A stretch of 58,471 bases of DNA from Lachnospiraceae bacterium (GTDB lineage: Bacteria; Bacillota; Clostridia; Lachnospirales; Lachnospiraceae). Each line of letters starts with the position of its first letter. Positions within the stretch are counted from its first letter, which is position 1. The notes under the pieces were generated by a model. That model had not been told where the DNA came from, did not search any database, and saw only the letters and a program-made list of their open reading frames with translations. Location of the stretch: the NCBI GenBank assembly GCA_021203465.1, contig JAJQBC010000092.1, positions 1-58,471 of the forward strand. Direction: 5' to 3'. This document shows, piece by piece, positions 1-7,878 of this stretch. Both the position numbers and the translations under genes were made by a program.

Positions 1-1
1 G

Positions 2-118
2 GCGATCCGGCATCCCAATGTTCCGGAGAGGCGCAGGCGCTACCACAACCCGAATGTTACGCTGAAAGAGATGCTCCGCTCTGAATTCCATGTAGGAGGA
101 AAAGACCGTGAAATATAA
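2..118 (+). CDS. C-terminal end of an unidentified upstream gene (partial)
   Basis: An open frame enters from the left edge and stops with TAA at 116-118. It encodes about 38 basic, polar residues (RHPNVPERRRRYHNPNV in the middle) and overlaps the GTG start of the next gene by 11 bases. Such an overlap suggests translational coupling to the aldo/keto reductase. The fragment is too short to assign a family. The other two frames stop earlier, at 63 and 84. Confidence 0.35.
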   Translation, partial: AIRHPNVPERRRRYHNPNVTLKEMLRSEFHVGGKDREI

Positions 119-1307
119 CATCAATCCAAAGAATGGGGATCGGCTGTCCGTCCTCGGCTATGGCTGTATGCGCTTTGCCGGGGACAGCATCGTGACCTCC
201 TTCTCCGGACATTTCGACGCGAAAAAAGTAGAGCAGCTCATTGTCTCCGCAGTAGAACAGGGGATCAATTACTTCGATACCGCCTACATCTATACGGGCA
301 GCGAGGAAATTTTAGGCAGCGTCCTGAAAAAGCACAACCTGCGCGACCAGGTTTATATCGCCACAAAAATGCCCTTGTTCCTGTGCCGGAAAGCGGAGGA
401 TCTGGACAAATTTTTTGAGAAACATTTAGAGCACCTGCAGACTGACCATATTGATTATTATCTTCTGCATATGCTGGGGGACATGAAGACATGGAATACC
501 CTCTGCGACTGGGGTATCCGTGAATGGGCAGAAGAAAAGAAAAAGTCCGGTCAGATCCGGAACTTTGGTTTTTCTTTCCACGGCGCGCAGGACGAATTTC
601 TGGCTTTGCTGGACGCCTATGACTGGGACTTCTGCCAGATTCAGTATAATTATTCCGACGAAAATTACCAGACAGGCGTCACCGGTCTGAGAACTGCCGC
701 CGCAAAAGGGATTCCTGTTATGATCATGGAGCCTCTGCTGGGCGGGAAGCTGGCGAAAAATCTGCCGATGGCGGCTGTAAAGCGCTTTGCGCAGGCTGAC
801 CCTGAGCTGTCCCCGGCTGCCTGGGGCTTCCGCTGGCTGTATAACCAGCCGGAGGTGACGGTGGTTCTAAGCGGTATGAATGAACAGGAGCAGCTGGACG
901 ATAATGTAAAAATAGCCGATACCGCAGCCCATGACATGCTCTCAGACGCCGACCAGGCCGCCATCCGGGATGTGAGGGAGATTTTCAAAGCCTCCTATAA
1001 AGTCCATTGCACGGGCTGCCACTACTGTATGCCCTGCCCCGCCGGAGTGAATATCCCGGCCTGCTTTACGTCCTACAATACCCGCTATTCCATCAGCAAG
1101 AGCCAGGGGATGATGCAGTACTACATGAGTACGCTGATGAGCGACAAGCCCAGCTACGCCGGTCTGTGCAAGGAGTGTGGAAAATGTGAGAAGCACTGTC
1201 CACAAAACCTGCCAATCCGGGAAAACCTAAAAGCCGTGTCGCGGGAATTTGAAGGCATATTATTTAAGGCAACGAAGACCGTGGCGCCGTTGTTCATGAA
1301 AAAATAA
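108..1307 (+). CDS. Aldo/keto reductase with C-terminal 4Fe-4S ferredoxin domain
   Basis: A 399-residue cytoplasmic oxidoreductase. Residues 1-290 are an aldo/keto reductase TIM barrel, with the Asp-Tyr-Lys-His catalytic set visible (YFDTAYIY near 55-62, ATKMP near 85-89, LLHML near 119-123). The C-terminal ~100 residues hold two cysteine clusters (CTGCHYCMPCP near 302 and CKECGKCEKHCP near 354), as in the clostridial AKR-ferredoxin fusions that probably reduce carbonyls using electrons from ferredoxin or NAD(P)H. The start is GTG at 108, behind AGGAGGA at 94-100. It overlaps the end of an upstream gene, so it is probably the last gene of an operon. The substrate cannot be read from the sequence. 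Confidence 0.9.
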   Translation: MKYNINPKNGDRLSVLGYGCMRFAGDSIVTSFSGHFDAKKVEQLIVSAVEQGINYFDTAYIYTGSEEILGSVLKKHNLRDQVYIATKMPLFLCRKAEDLDKFFEKHLEHLQTDHIDYYLLHMLGDMKTWNTLCDWGIREWAEEKKKSGQIRNFGFSFHGAQDEFLALLDAYDWDFCQIQYNYSDENYQTGVTGLRTAAAKGIPVMIMEPLLGGKLAKNLPMAAVKRFAQADPELSPAAWGFRWLYNQPEVTVVLSGMNEQEQLDDNVKIADTAAHDMLSDADQAAIRDVREIFKASYKVHCTGCHYCMPCPAGVNIPACFTSYNTRYSISKSQGMMQYYMSTLMSDKPSYAGLCKECGKCEKHCPQNLPIRENLKAVSREFEGILFKATKTVAPLFMKK

Positions 1308-1328
1308 AAGGGTGAAGCAATGTAAAAA

Positions 1329-1510
1329 GTGATAAGACCTGCCGCCCCGGAACCGTACCGGCTGGAAATGTGGATCAACACAGAAGAAAAAGTGCTGATG
1401 TTTCAGAGTACAAAGCCGGGACAGCACTGGTCAAAAAAATATTTGCAAATGAGAACCAGATGAGAAAAACGCTGCTGGAGTACTGCAATAATGGATATCG
1501 TGTAGGATAG
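1329..1510 (+). pseudogene. Frameshifted remnant of an unrecognised small protein
   Basis: Two short open frames join across one frameshift. The first begins at GTG 1329 and reads VIRPAAPEPYRLEMWINTEE. The second reads ALVKKIFANENQMRKTLLEY and stops with TAG at 1508-1510. Together they look like one short protein that lost frame near 1410-1420. I do not recognise the family. It lies directly downstream of the aldo/keto reductase and ahead of an ABC ATPase fragment, in a stretch made mostly of gene debris. Confidence 0.3.
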
Positions 1511-1532
1511 ATGAAAAAGAAAGGTACTCTTT

Positions 1533-1736
1533 ATGTTGCAGATAAAAGATATCCATAAACAATATAAAACCGGTGACCTCATCCAGAAATCGCTGGACGG
1601 CGTCTCCCTCAGGAACATATTTCTTGATTTATCGGAGAGCGGACTGTTGATCGCATCCGTCGGAAAGAACGGCGGGGTGCATCTGGCCAGAGCGCCCAAA
1701 AAACATTACATTGTGGGACACCTATCAGACAGGTGA
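1533..1736 (+). pseudogene. N-terminal stub of a MacB/LolD-type ABC transporter ATPase
   Basis: The first ~27 codons (beginning MLQIKDIHKQYKTGD and reaching LDGVSL) match the usual N-terminus of antimicrobial-peptide or lipoprotein-type ABC ATPases (FtsE/MacB/LolD group). The expected Walker A region (GPSGSGKST) is missing, and the frame continues into unrelated sequence until TGA at 1734-1736. The gene is therefore truncated just before the P-loop and cannot work as an ATPase. No matching permease is present downstream. Confidence 0.4.
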
Positions 1737-1819
1737 AAAGTCCACCTGCAAGCGCAGTCATTAGGCAGAGTCGGATGAAATAGCGTGGTAAACGATTTAC
1801 CTTTCCGCAGCGATTGCAG

Positions 1820-1955
1820 AGAGGATAGGCGCTTTCCGACGCCTCCAGATAGATTTTACCAACTCCGCGGCGCTTCGCCTCCCGCAGGACAATCTCCCGT
1901 CAGCGCAGCAGCTTTTTCTTTACCTCAGAGAGCACAAACTCCTTTTCTCCCGGCG
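1820..1955 (-). pseudogene. Mosaic remnant of the GNAT and adenylation-ligase genes
   Basis: Three short blocks match the intact operon in the same order and orientation. Positions 1825-1882 resemble the 3' part of the GNAT gene (about 9393-9450), 1882-1908 resemble its 5' part (about 9723-9757), and 1911-1955 resemble the 3' end of the ligase gene (about 9936-9975). Everything between these blocks is missing. It reads as an internally deleted relic of a second operon copy; the rest of that copy lies at 4003-5200. It also supplies the last codons of the HxlR gene. Confidence 0.55.
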
Positions 1956-2302
1956 CTCCTGTTCCTCTTCTCATTTTTTCTATTCCGATTTCCCCAGTCG
2001 CATAACTGGTCCAGTACCTGGACAAGAGAATGGCCTCTTTCCGTCAGGGAGTATTCCACTTTCGGAGGAATTTGCGGATAAACATTTCGGATGATAAGGT
2101 CATCCGCTTCCAGCTCTTTTAAGTTCGCGCTCAGCGTTCTGTCCGCAACTTTAATATATCTCTGCATTTCGTTGAAACGCACCGGTTCATATTCCATCAG
2201 ACAGTAGAGAATAACCGGTTTGTATTTGCCTGAAATGAGCGAGAGCGTATAGCTGTAACCGGTATCCTCAAAGTTCGCATCTTCAATCCGTTTTCTTTCC
2301 AT
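1925..2302 (-). CDS. HxlR-family winged-helix transcriptional regulator
   Basis: A 125-residue HxlR/MarR-like DNA-binding protein. The winged-helix core is clear: SLISGKYKPVILYCL, RFNEMQRYIK, DRTLSANLKELEADDLI and VEYSLTERG. The start is ATG at 2302, behind GGAGG in 2309-2313. It is divergent from the flavin reductase-like gene, with a palindrome in between that probably serves as its operator; HxlR proteins commonly respond to reactive electrophiles or redox change. The natural C-terminus seems to end near DWGNRNRKN. The last ~12 residues are read from the relic of the ligase gene, so the stop codon appears to be borrowed. Confidence 0.85.
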   Translation of the reverse strand: MERKRIEDANFEDTGYSYTLSLISGKYKPVILYCLMEYEPVRFNEMQRYIKVADRTLSANLKELEADDLIIRNVYPQIPPKVEYSLTERGHSLVQVLDQLCDWGNRNRKNEKRNRSAGRKGVCAL

Positions 2303-2319
2303 AGCTAACCTCCAGATAA

Positions 2320-2342
2320 GTACCTTACAAAAATGTAGGTAC
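2320..2342. promoter_or_regulatory. Probable HxlR operator palindrome
   Basis: GTACCTTACA and its near inverted repeat TGTAGGTAC flank an A-rich centre in the divergent region between the HxlR gene and the flavin reductase-like gene. A second perfect palindrome (ACTTGCAAGT, 2341-2350) abuts it. Position and symmetry fit an autoregulatory HxlR site; binding is inferred. Confidence 0.55.
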
Positions 2343-2371
2343 TTGCAAGTTTGTTTGTACCATGTTATCAT
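2343..2371 (+). promoter_or_regulatory. Sigma-A promoter for the flavin reductase-like gene
   Basis: TTGCAA at 2343-2348 and TATCAT at 2366-2371 are separated by 17 bases. The -35 box overlaps the palindromes at 2320-2350, so regulator binding there would block it. Confidence 0.45.
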
Positions 2372-2446
2372 ATATTCACCTTCAGGACAAGAAGGATACA
2401 GAGACTTTTATGCCTGAAAAAACAGAAATCACAGGAGGAGCCCATC

Positions 2447-3010
2447 ATGAGAAAAAATATTAAGACGACAGAAGCCATTTTTCCAATGCCGGTGCTGATG
2501 ATAGCGACCTACAATGAAGATGGAAGCGTGGATGTTATGAACGCCGCATGGGGCACCATGCTCGAAAGGAATCAGGTGATTTTAAACCTGACAGAAACGC
2601 ACAAAACTGTAAAGAATATCAAAGAAAGAAAGGCTTTTACAGTAAACATCGCCGACGCAGCGCACGTAGTGGAAGCTGATTATTTCGGCGTTGTTTCCGG
2701 AAACAATACGCCCGACAAATTTGAAAAGAGTGGTCTGACCACAACAAAGTCTGAACTTGTGGATGCCCCGATCATCAACGAATTTCCTCTTTGCATGGAA
2801 TGCGAATTCATACAGTATCAGGACGAGGAATATGGCTGTGGAGTCATCGGAAAGGTGGTCAGCACCACGGCAGATGAGTCCGTGATGAATGGCGATACTG
2901 TAGATATCGAAAAAGTGGCAGCCATTGCGTTCGATCCATACACACATGGCTACTATAAGGTCACGGAGAGAGTCGGGAATGCTTTTAAGGATGGCCTGCA
3001 GCTGAAATAA
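2447..3010 (+). CDS. Flavin reductase-like (FMN-binding split barrel) protein
   Basis: A 187-residue cytoplasmic protein of the flavin-reductase-like split-barrel family. Features include an N-terminal PMPVLMIATYNEDGSVDVMNAAW strand pair, a central NLTETHKTVKNI segment and a C-terminal PYTHGYYKV region. These proteins bind FMN and often act as flavin or quinone-type reductases. The start at 2447 follows AGGAGG (2433-2438). It is divergent from an HxlR regulator and followed by a convergent nitroreductase gene, which suggests a small module reacting to electrophiles or nitroaromatics. The substrate is not evident. Confidence 0.85.
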   Translation: MRKNIKTTEAIFPMPVLMIATYNEDGSVDVMNAAWGTMLERNQVILNLTETHKTVKNIKERKAFTVNIADAAHVVEADYFGVVSGNNTPDKFEKSGLTTTKSELVDAPIINEFPLCMECEFIQYQDEEYGCGVIGKVVSTTADESVMNGDTVDIEKVAAIAFDPYTHGYYKVTERVGNAFKDGLQLK

Positions 3011-3316
3011 GTATAAGTCAGAACAGACTCATCTGTCTGTCAATCCAGCCGACTTGCTTCGCTTCGTGGATCTGATCATTCGGATGACTTTCTCCAAACA
3101 GGCACGGAGGCTCTGGATAGAATACAACAAAATACAGCCCGTGGCACCGAATTAACCGACAGTCACGGGCTACATTCATTATCTTTGGCCACGTCAGTTT
3201 TCTTCTGTAAATCATTGAGGCTTTCGATACTGTGGCTCCCCTCAATATAGTCGGCCAACTGCTATATTTTATCTATATTCTTATCTTCTCTGGAAAATCT
3301 CATAGGCGCCACATCG
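3011..3316. other. Intergenic stretch with a weak small frame and an inverted repeat
   Basis: There is no convincing gene. A 75-codon minus-strand frame (3018-3245) exists without a good ribosome site or family resemblance. AGCCCGTG and CACGGGCT (about 3136-3172) form an 8-bp inverted repeat with a 20-base loop; it could be a weak terminator between the converging flavin reductase-like and nitroreductase genes. Confidence 0.3.
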
Positions 3317-3979
3317 TTATTTCCAGACAAAATTTTCCTTACCGGCACCCAATTCAAAATGATATTTGCTGATACCCAGATCTGCACCCGCGAAGGAAAT
3401 ATTCGCATAAGTCATGGACACCTGATTTTCCTGTCCCTTTATGCTGAAAGCCTGATGGTTCATAGCAGTCGGAGCAAGCAATGCTGCTTCCACACCGGCT
3501 TTAAACCAATCCGGCATGGCTCCGTCGTAAGACGACACCTCGGCTACTGATTTGGATTTATGTGGTACGCCCTGCTCCTTCCCATAACCAACGACAACAA
3601 CACCGATCACCTTATTCCCAGCATTGGCAAGTTTCTGCGCATTGGATTTGCTGTACATACCCCCGACCCACCATGTATTCAGGCCAAGCGTCTGCGCATA
3701 CAGCATGATATCTGTACTGCAGTATCCTAATTGCTCATCGATATCCGGTCGATCGGCTCCTTCCAGAAGAAAGTAGTTTTTGACTCCCTTTGTCATCAAC
3801 AACCTGAAAACCCCTGGTATTGCTTTTCCATCATCCGTTATCAATTTTATGTTGAGGTCATATTTCTCATTGTTCTGTGCCACCCTGGCATTCAGTTTCT
3901 CCACAATATCCTTTGGCAGCGGAGTATCCTCATATTTCCTGACTGTATGCCTCTGTTTCATTGCCTCCTGTAATGTCAC
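3317..3979 (-). CDS. Nitroreductase family protein
   Basis: A 220-residue FMN-dependent nitroreductase-fold enzyme. RHTVRKYEDTPLP near the N-terminus is the FMN-binding arginine motif. GYCSTDIMLYAQTLGLNTWW (mid-protein), VIGVVVVGYGKEQGVPHKSK and LLAPTAMNHQ complete the family pattern. The start is GTG at 3979, preceded by AGAGGAGG with good spacing; an internal ATG at residue 7 has its ribosome site too close. The 5' end sits directly against debris of the macrodomain and sirtuin genes, showing that this gene or its module was inserted into, or left inside, the collapsed operon copy. Confidence 0.85.
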   Translation of the reverse strand: MTLQEAMKQRHTVRKYEDTPLPKDIVEKLNARVAQNNEKYDLNIKLITDDGKAIPGVFRLLMTKGVKNYFLLEGADRPDIDEQLGYCSTDIMLYAQTLGLNTWWVGGMYSKSNAQKLANAGNKVIGVVVVGYGKEQGVPHKSKSVAEVSSYDGAMPDWFKAGVEAALLAPTAMNHQAFSIKGQENQVSMTYANISFAGADLGISKYHFELGAGKENFVWK

Positions 3980-4002
3980 TTCAAAACCTCCTCTACTCTT
4001 GA

Positions 4003-4050
4003 TCAGTTCCTGCAAAATTCTTTGTTTATTCCTGCTAAACTGTTTCCATT
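4003..4050 (-). pseudogene. Remnant of the macrodomain gene (two ends joined)
   Basis: Reading the minus strand, the stretch matches the first codons of the intact macrodomain gene (around 12402) and then jumps to its last codons (KEFCRN versus REFCRN in the intact protein, around 11340). About 1 kb of the gene is missing in this copy. It lies just 3' of the sirtuin remnant, in the same order as the intact operon. Confidence 0.5.
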
Positions 4051-4470
4051 TCGTCTTTCTTTCAGCTTCTGAAAGACCTCATCGGATCCTTCCCTGATAT
4101 TCAGATCCGCCTCGCGGTCAAAGCCAGTATGACCCGGGGTGATCTGGACGATCACAGCGTCCCTTCTCCGGTAATCCCAGTAGACGCCTCCATAGTTACC
4201 GCGCGTTCCGATGACAAGGATCAGGTCAGCTTTCGATATCCAGTTTCTGGCCTTTCTGACGTCCTCATCCCAGAGGCCGATATGGCTGTAAAGCGGCCAG
4301 AGCTGGATCGATCCTCCGCAGGACCTCGCACAGGGGAAGCTCCTTCTGTCTCCAGATCTCATAAGTATCATAGTAGCGGCCGCACTTTTCACAGCAGTTG
4401 ACCTGAAGACTGCCCTGGATCTCCGCGACGTTTTGGGAACCGGCGATCGTGTGCATACAGTCCACATTCA
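4051..4470 (-). pseudogene. 3' half of a duplicated sirtuin gene (Sir2-a copy)
   Basis: Closely similar to 12418-12835. It includes NVDCMHTIAGSQNVAEIQG, the C-x2-C zinc ribbon EKCGRYYDTYEIW and LILVIGTRGNYGGVYW. One extra base near 4322 shifts the frame inside the zinc region. The N-terminal Rossmann half is absent: the sequence jumps at about 4470 into the ABC ATPase signature region. The copy keeps the Gln in place of the catalytic His (EIQG), so the His-to-Gln state predates the duplication. It cannot encode a working sirtuin. Confidence 0.75.
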
Positions 4471-5200
4471 GCATGGGGCTGTTCTGGATCATCGCCCGGG
4501 CGATCGTCATCAGCTGCTTCTGCCCGCCGGAGATATTAGAGCCGCTCTACGAGATCCGGCTTTGCAGCCCTCCGTCCAGCTTCCGGACAAAATCTGTCGC
4601 CTGCGCGACATCCAGCGCCCCCCTCCTCATCGCCCTTCGTCTTTTTCTGTCCACTGTTTCCGAAACTGACGTTGCCCTCCACGGTATCAGCAAACAGCGT
4701 CGCCTTCTGCGGAATATAACCGATCTTTTTGCAAAGCGTCTCAAAGCTGTATGCGGAAACGTCCTTTCCGTCAAGCAAGATGCTTCCCGCCGTCACGTCG
4801 TAAAGCCTTGCAAGCAGGTCCACAAGCGTGGATTTCCCGGAACCGGTCGCACCGATAAAAGCGACTGTCTCGCCCTTCTTCGCGGAAAACGAGTATGCTT
4901 CAGGCAGTCCTCGGAGGCGTCCGGATCGCGGAACGACACGTCTTTAAATTCGACGCTCTCGCTCTCCTCCGACGCGGTTTCCGCGCCTTCCTGTACTGCG
5001 ATCTCCGCGTCAATCACCTCATTGATGCGGTTCGCGGACACCTGCGCGCGGATATCAAAAGAAAAATCCGCCGCGATCATGGCTGCAAAGTAGCCGACCA
5101 CCACGGTCAGAAGGGCGCTGCACAGGGCACAGACGAGCAGCAGGCACAAAAGCGCCAGCCACCGGTCCTTAGCCTTCATGTTCCGGAAAACATGAAGCAT
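4471..5200 (-). pseudogene. Collapsed hybrid of the two ABC exporter genes
   Basis: From ATG 5200 (behind AGGAGG) the sequence follows the second ABC exporter gene of the intact operon (17526-15730), but with large in-frame-scale deletions: 17462 joins 17335, and 17262 joins 16570. A one-base deletion near 4885 breaks the frame ahead of Walker A. At about 4525 it switches within the conserved GGQKQ coding region to the other ABC gene (ARAMIQNSPML), then jumps to the sirtuin relic. It carries remnants of both exporter subunits and cannot make either one. Confidence 0.8.
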
Positions 5201-5220
5201 AGAAAAACCTCCTGTTCTTG

Positions 5221-5344
5221 AGTGCTACGATTGTTGCTTGCTGTATATTATCACGATGACTTCCATTCATCAAGCAACAATTCTCAACATTTGTCGCATG
5301 ATGGACTTTTATCGCTTGTATTTCGGCGACAGGCGTTGTATAAT
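5221..5344. promoter_or_regulatory. TetR operator/promoter region A (divergent)
   Basis: This is homologous to the regulatory region at 17546-17671. CAACATTTGTCG (5285-5296) and CGACAGGCGTTG (5327-5338) are operator-like inverted repeats. The plus-strand promoter of the TetR gene is TTGTAT (5316-5321), a 17-base spacer containing the second repeat, and TATAAT (5339-5344). A minus-strand promoter for the dead exporter copy is also retained (TTGTTGCTTGATGAAT region, 5259-5279). Confidence 0.65.
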
Positions 5345-5382
5345 GCGGCTGTAAACGTGGGTACATTCGGAGGGAGATCATC

Positions 5383-5943
5383 ATGAAAAAACAGCCGAAA
5401 ATCACGGACGCGACAAGAGAAGCCTTTATCAGAGCCTTCTTTCAGCTGGCAAAGATCAAGAATATCAACCAGATTACCATCCGGGAGATCACGAACCTCG
5501 CCGGCTACAACCGCACGACCTTTTACCGCTATTTCGAGGATGTTTTCGCCCTGATGGAATACGCCGAGGATCAGTTCCTGCAGAGCACACATGCGGAAGT
5601 GGAGACGCAGCTTGGCTGGGATAAGATCGGCGAAAAGCAGTTTTTTCGGGTTCTCATCCGCTGTTTCCATGAAAACAAGGATCGCGTGAGCATCCTGCTG
5701 TCCGAGCAGAACCGATCCCATTTTTTAAGAAGATTAAAGGAAAATCTGACGAACAATATTTATATGTGCGATAACGATACGCCCCGGAAAAGCGTGGCGA
5801 GAGATATCTATTTTTATGGTATTTTCTACGCCATCTCCATCAATCTGCAAAGCAAGAATTCTCTGTCCGATGAGGATCTGCTGGAGCTCATCCAGAAGCT
5901 GTTCGAAAACTGGTACCGGCCGGAAATGCTGGAAAACACCTGA
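5383..5943 (+). CDS. TetR/AcrR-family regulator (intact paralogue)
   Basis: A 186-residue TetR-type repressor. The N-terminal helix-turn-helix is typical (INQITIREITNLAGYNRTTFYRYFEDVFALMEYAE, residues ~25-60). The C-terminal domain is helical and of unknown ligand specificity. The start at 5383 follows GGAGGGAG. It is a close paralogue of the TetR gene at 17735 over the whole length, and this copy is the complete one (…LIQKLFENWYRPEM…). It is divergent from the dead exporter copy, so its surviving targets are probably its own promoter and the matching operators at about 7.9 and 17.6 kb. Confidence 0.9.
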   Translation: MKKQPKITDATREAFIRAFFQLAKIKNINQITIREITNLAGYNRTTFYRYFEDVFALMEYAEDQFLQSTHAEVETQLGWDKIGEKQFFRVLIRCFHENKDRVSILLSEQNRSHFLRRLKENLTNNIYMCDNDTPRKSVARDIYFYGIFYAISINLQSKNSLSDEDLLELIQKLFENWYRPEMLENT

Positions 5944-5946
5944 ATT

Positions 5947-7029
5947 TTATTTCGGATACTCCCGATACCGATTCGGGAACAGAAGCAAAGAGACAAAAAA
6001 CCTCTTATATCGCATATAAAGCCCGACGTCCGCCGCGCCCTTGGTGTTCGTGATGGAAGTCGCCAGCCTCACAAGCGGTATTCTGCGATCGTAGACCAGG
6101 TAGCGCGTCTTCCACACGTTCGGATCGAACTTGCTTTTAAAGCGATAAAGGTTCTTGAAGTCATAGCCAAAATCCATATTGTTGAAGATCTCATCCATCA
6201 GCTTTTCTGTCCGGCAGGTATCCGGTCTCGTGGTGTCGATCCCTGCGAGCGGGGCAATATTCAGGCTGACTTCTTTAAGACCCTCATCCCTCATCTTCAT
6301 GGCGGCAGAAATGATCGCGTGCTCCATCGCCCCCGTCGGCCCGTCCAACTTCCGGTACATCACATCGACGCAGTAGGCACTCCCCTGCCTGTACGGCAGG
6401 AAGGACAGTGCCGTCAGAATCTGCCCTTCCGCATCTCTTGTGACAAAGTACCGCCTGCCGTATGTCTTTTCAAACTGCAGACCGCCGATGGAGTAAGTGA
6501 GCTTCAACTTTTTGTCCGCAAACCACTGCTCCTCCAGTTCAAAGAGTTTCTTTTCCAAAGAAAGGTCGCGGGCAGTCTCCGGGCAGTACTCCTCCAGCGT
6601 GGTACCGGCCCGGTTCAGCTTCGCCACGTTTCTGCGCAGGGCACCCTTCTCCCTGCCGGACAGGGAATAGCTGTTCAGATCGAGGATCGCCTCCTCGCCA
6701 TACTGCAGCACACAAAAATTCCTCTCTCTCAACAGGTCTGCCACGTCGGCGCTGACCGAATTGAACACTGCCCGGTATCCTCTCTCCTGGCAAAAAGCAA
6801 GGTATTCATCAAGCAGACGCCCCATATCTTCTGCGTGACAGGCTGGGTTTCCCTGGCTCATGGAACGCCTCCCTGCCAGCGCATAGGGAACGACACCGCA
6901 GACCTCTGTTCCGAAAAAGTAACTGCTTTCCACATTCAGAGCCAGACACTGCTGGGAGTCATCGCCCAACGCGCCGATAATCTGCGCGGCCCGCTCCATA
7001 TCTTCTGATAAATTCTCCATACCGCTCAT
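5947..7029 (-). CDS. DUF2156 protein (MprF C-terminal-like aminoacyltransferase domain)
   Basis: About 360 residues of the DUF2156 family, the soluble GNAT-like catalytic domain of phosphatidylglycerol lysyltransferase MprF. Visible hallmarks are VFNSVSADVADLL, EEAILDLNSYSLSGREKGALRRNVAKLNR, GRRYFVTRDAEGQILTALSFLPY, GPTGAMEHAIISAAMKM, EVSLNIAPLAGI and LYRFKSKFDPNVW. There is no membrane flippase domain, so it is a soluble form. The start is uncertain: ATG 7029 is used here, while GTG 7048-7050 has a GA-rich sequence before it. It lies just downstream of the alpha/beta hydrolase and probably shares its transcript. It converges on the TetR gene with a 3-base gap. Confidence 0.8.
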   Translation of the reverse strand: MSGMENLSEDMERAAQIIGALGDDSQQCLALNVESSYFFGTEVCGVVPYALAGRRSMSQGNPACHAEDMGRLLDEYLAFCQERGYRAVFNSVSADVADLLRERNFCVLQYGEEAILDLNSYSLSGREKGALRRNVAKLNRAGTTLEEYCPETARDLSLEKKLFELEEQWFADKKLKLTYSIGGLQFEKTYGRRYFVTRDAEGQILTALSFLPYRQGSAYCVDVMYRKLDGPTGAMEHAIISAAMKMRDEGLKEVSLNIAPLAGIDTTRPDTCRTEKLMDEIFNNMDFGYDFKNLYRFKSKFDPNVWKTRYLVYDRRIPLVRLATSITNTKGAADVGLYMRYKRFFVSLLLFPNRYREYPK

Positions 7030-7078
7030 TTGCGCTCTGCCAGTCCTCACACCTCTCCTCTCTTCCTGAACGCTGCCC

Positions 7079-7813
7079 TCATTTAGAAACCGTCTCACGG
7101 ATCTGCTCCGCAAAAAAATCCAGAACCAGCCGCACACTCTGCTCATTCTGCTCCTGCCAGGAGATGGAGGCCTCCCCGTCGCGTCCGGACGCCGATTTAT
7201 ATGCCGCAAATCCCTGATGATTCGTTCCTTCCAGCACGATATTGGCAGAATTTTCCGGCAGATTCCTGTTATAGTTTTCCATGCGGTCATTGTTCATAAC
7301 GCCGTCGTTCTGCGCGGTAATCCGAATCGCGGAAATATCGAGCTCCGACAGATCCACAGAAGCATAGGTCGCCAGAAGCACTACACCAAGCAGCTTTTCC
7401 GGCTGCGCGGCGGCGATTCGGCTAACAGGCATTCCTCCGAGCGAATGGCCGATCAGAATCCATTTTTCGATCTGCGAGCTGAATTCGATGATCTCCAATC
7501 CATGCTTCGTCCCAAACGCGCTCAGATGAAAAAGCTGCTTCGGAACCACCACCGTGTATCCCTCCTCATACAGCAGCTTCGCCATATACGCATAGGCCCG
7601 CTCGTCCGCCTTCGCACCCGCGAAGATGATAAAGCCGACGTCACTGTCCCCGTGGAACCAGTAATCACCGTCGATCAGCTTCATCTCCTCCGCGATTTCC
7701 TGTGCCTCCGGAAAGGCCTGATTGTAATAGAGCAGGATGCCGATCATCGCAATGGCAAGTATTCCGATTATACAAAGCAGCACTACCATGCGCGTTCTCC
7801 TTTTTCTCTCCAT
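7079..7813 (-). CDS. Membrane-anchored alpha/beta hydrolase
   Basis: A 244-residue protein. A basic N-terminus (MERKRRTR) is followed by one hydrophobic helix (about residues 8-28), then an extracytoplasmic alpha/beta hydrolase domain. The nucleophile elbow GHSLGG is near residue 121, a late Asp lies in the RITAQNDGV region, and the His is in EGTNHQGF. It resembles the alpha/beta hydrolase family 5 'dienelactone-like' proteins common in Firmicutes. The start at 7813 has an AAGGA upstream. It is divergent from a rhomboid gene across a TetR-type operator region and co-directional with the DUF2156 gene. Confidence 0.8.
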   Translation of the reverse strand: MERKRRTRMVVLLCIIGILAIAMIGILLYYNQAFPEAQEIAEEMKLIDGDYWFHGDSDVGFIIFAGAKADERAYAYMAKLLYEEGYTVVVPKQLFHLSAFGTKHGLEIIEFSSQIEKWILIGHSLGGMPVSRIAAAQPEKLLGVVLLATYASVDLSELDISAIRITAQNDGVMNNDRMENYNRNLPENSANIVLEGTNHQGFAAYKSASGRDGEASISWQEQNEQSVRLVLDFFAEQIRETVSK

Positions 7814-7878
7814 GCAGTATCCTTCTGTCCGGATTTGCGTCTTCCCGTACGCAGGAATCCACACCGATTGTAATTTTG

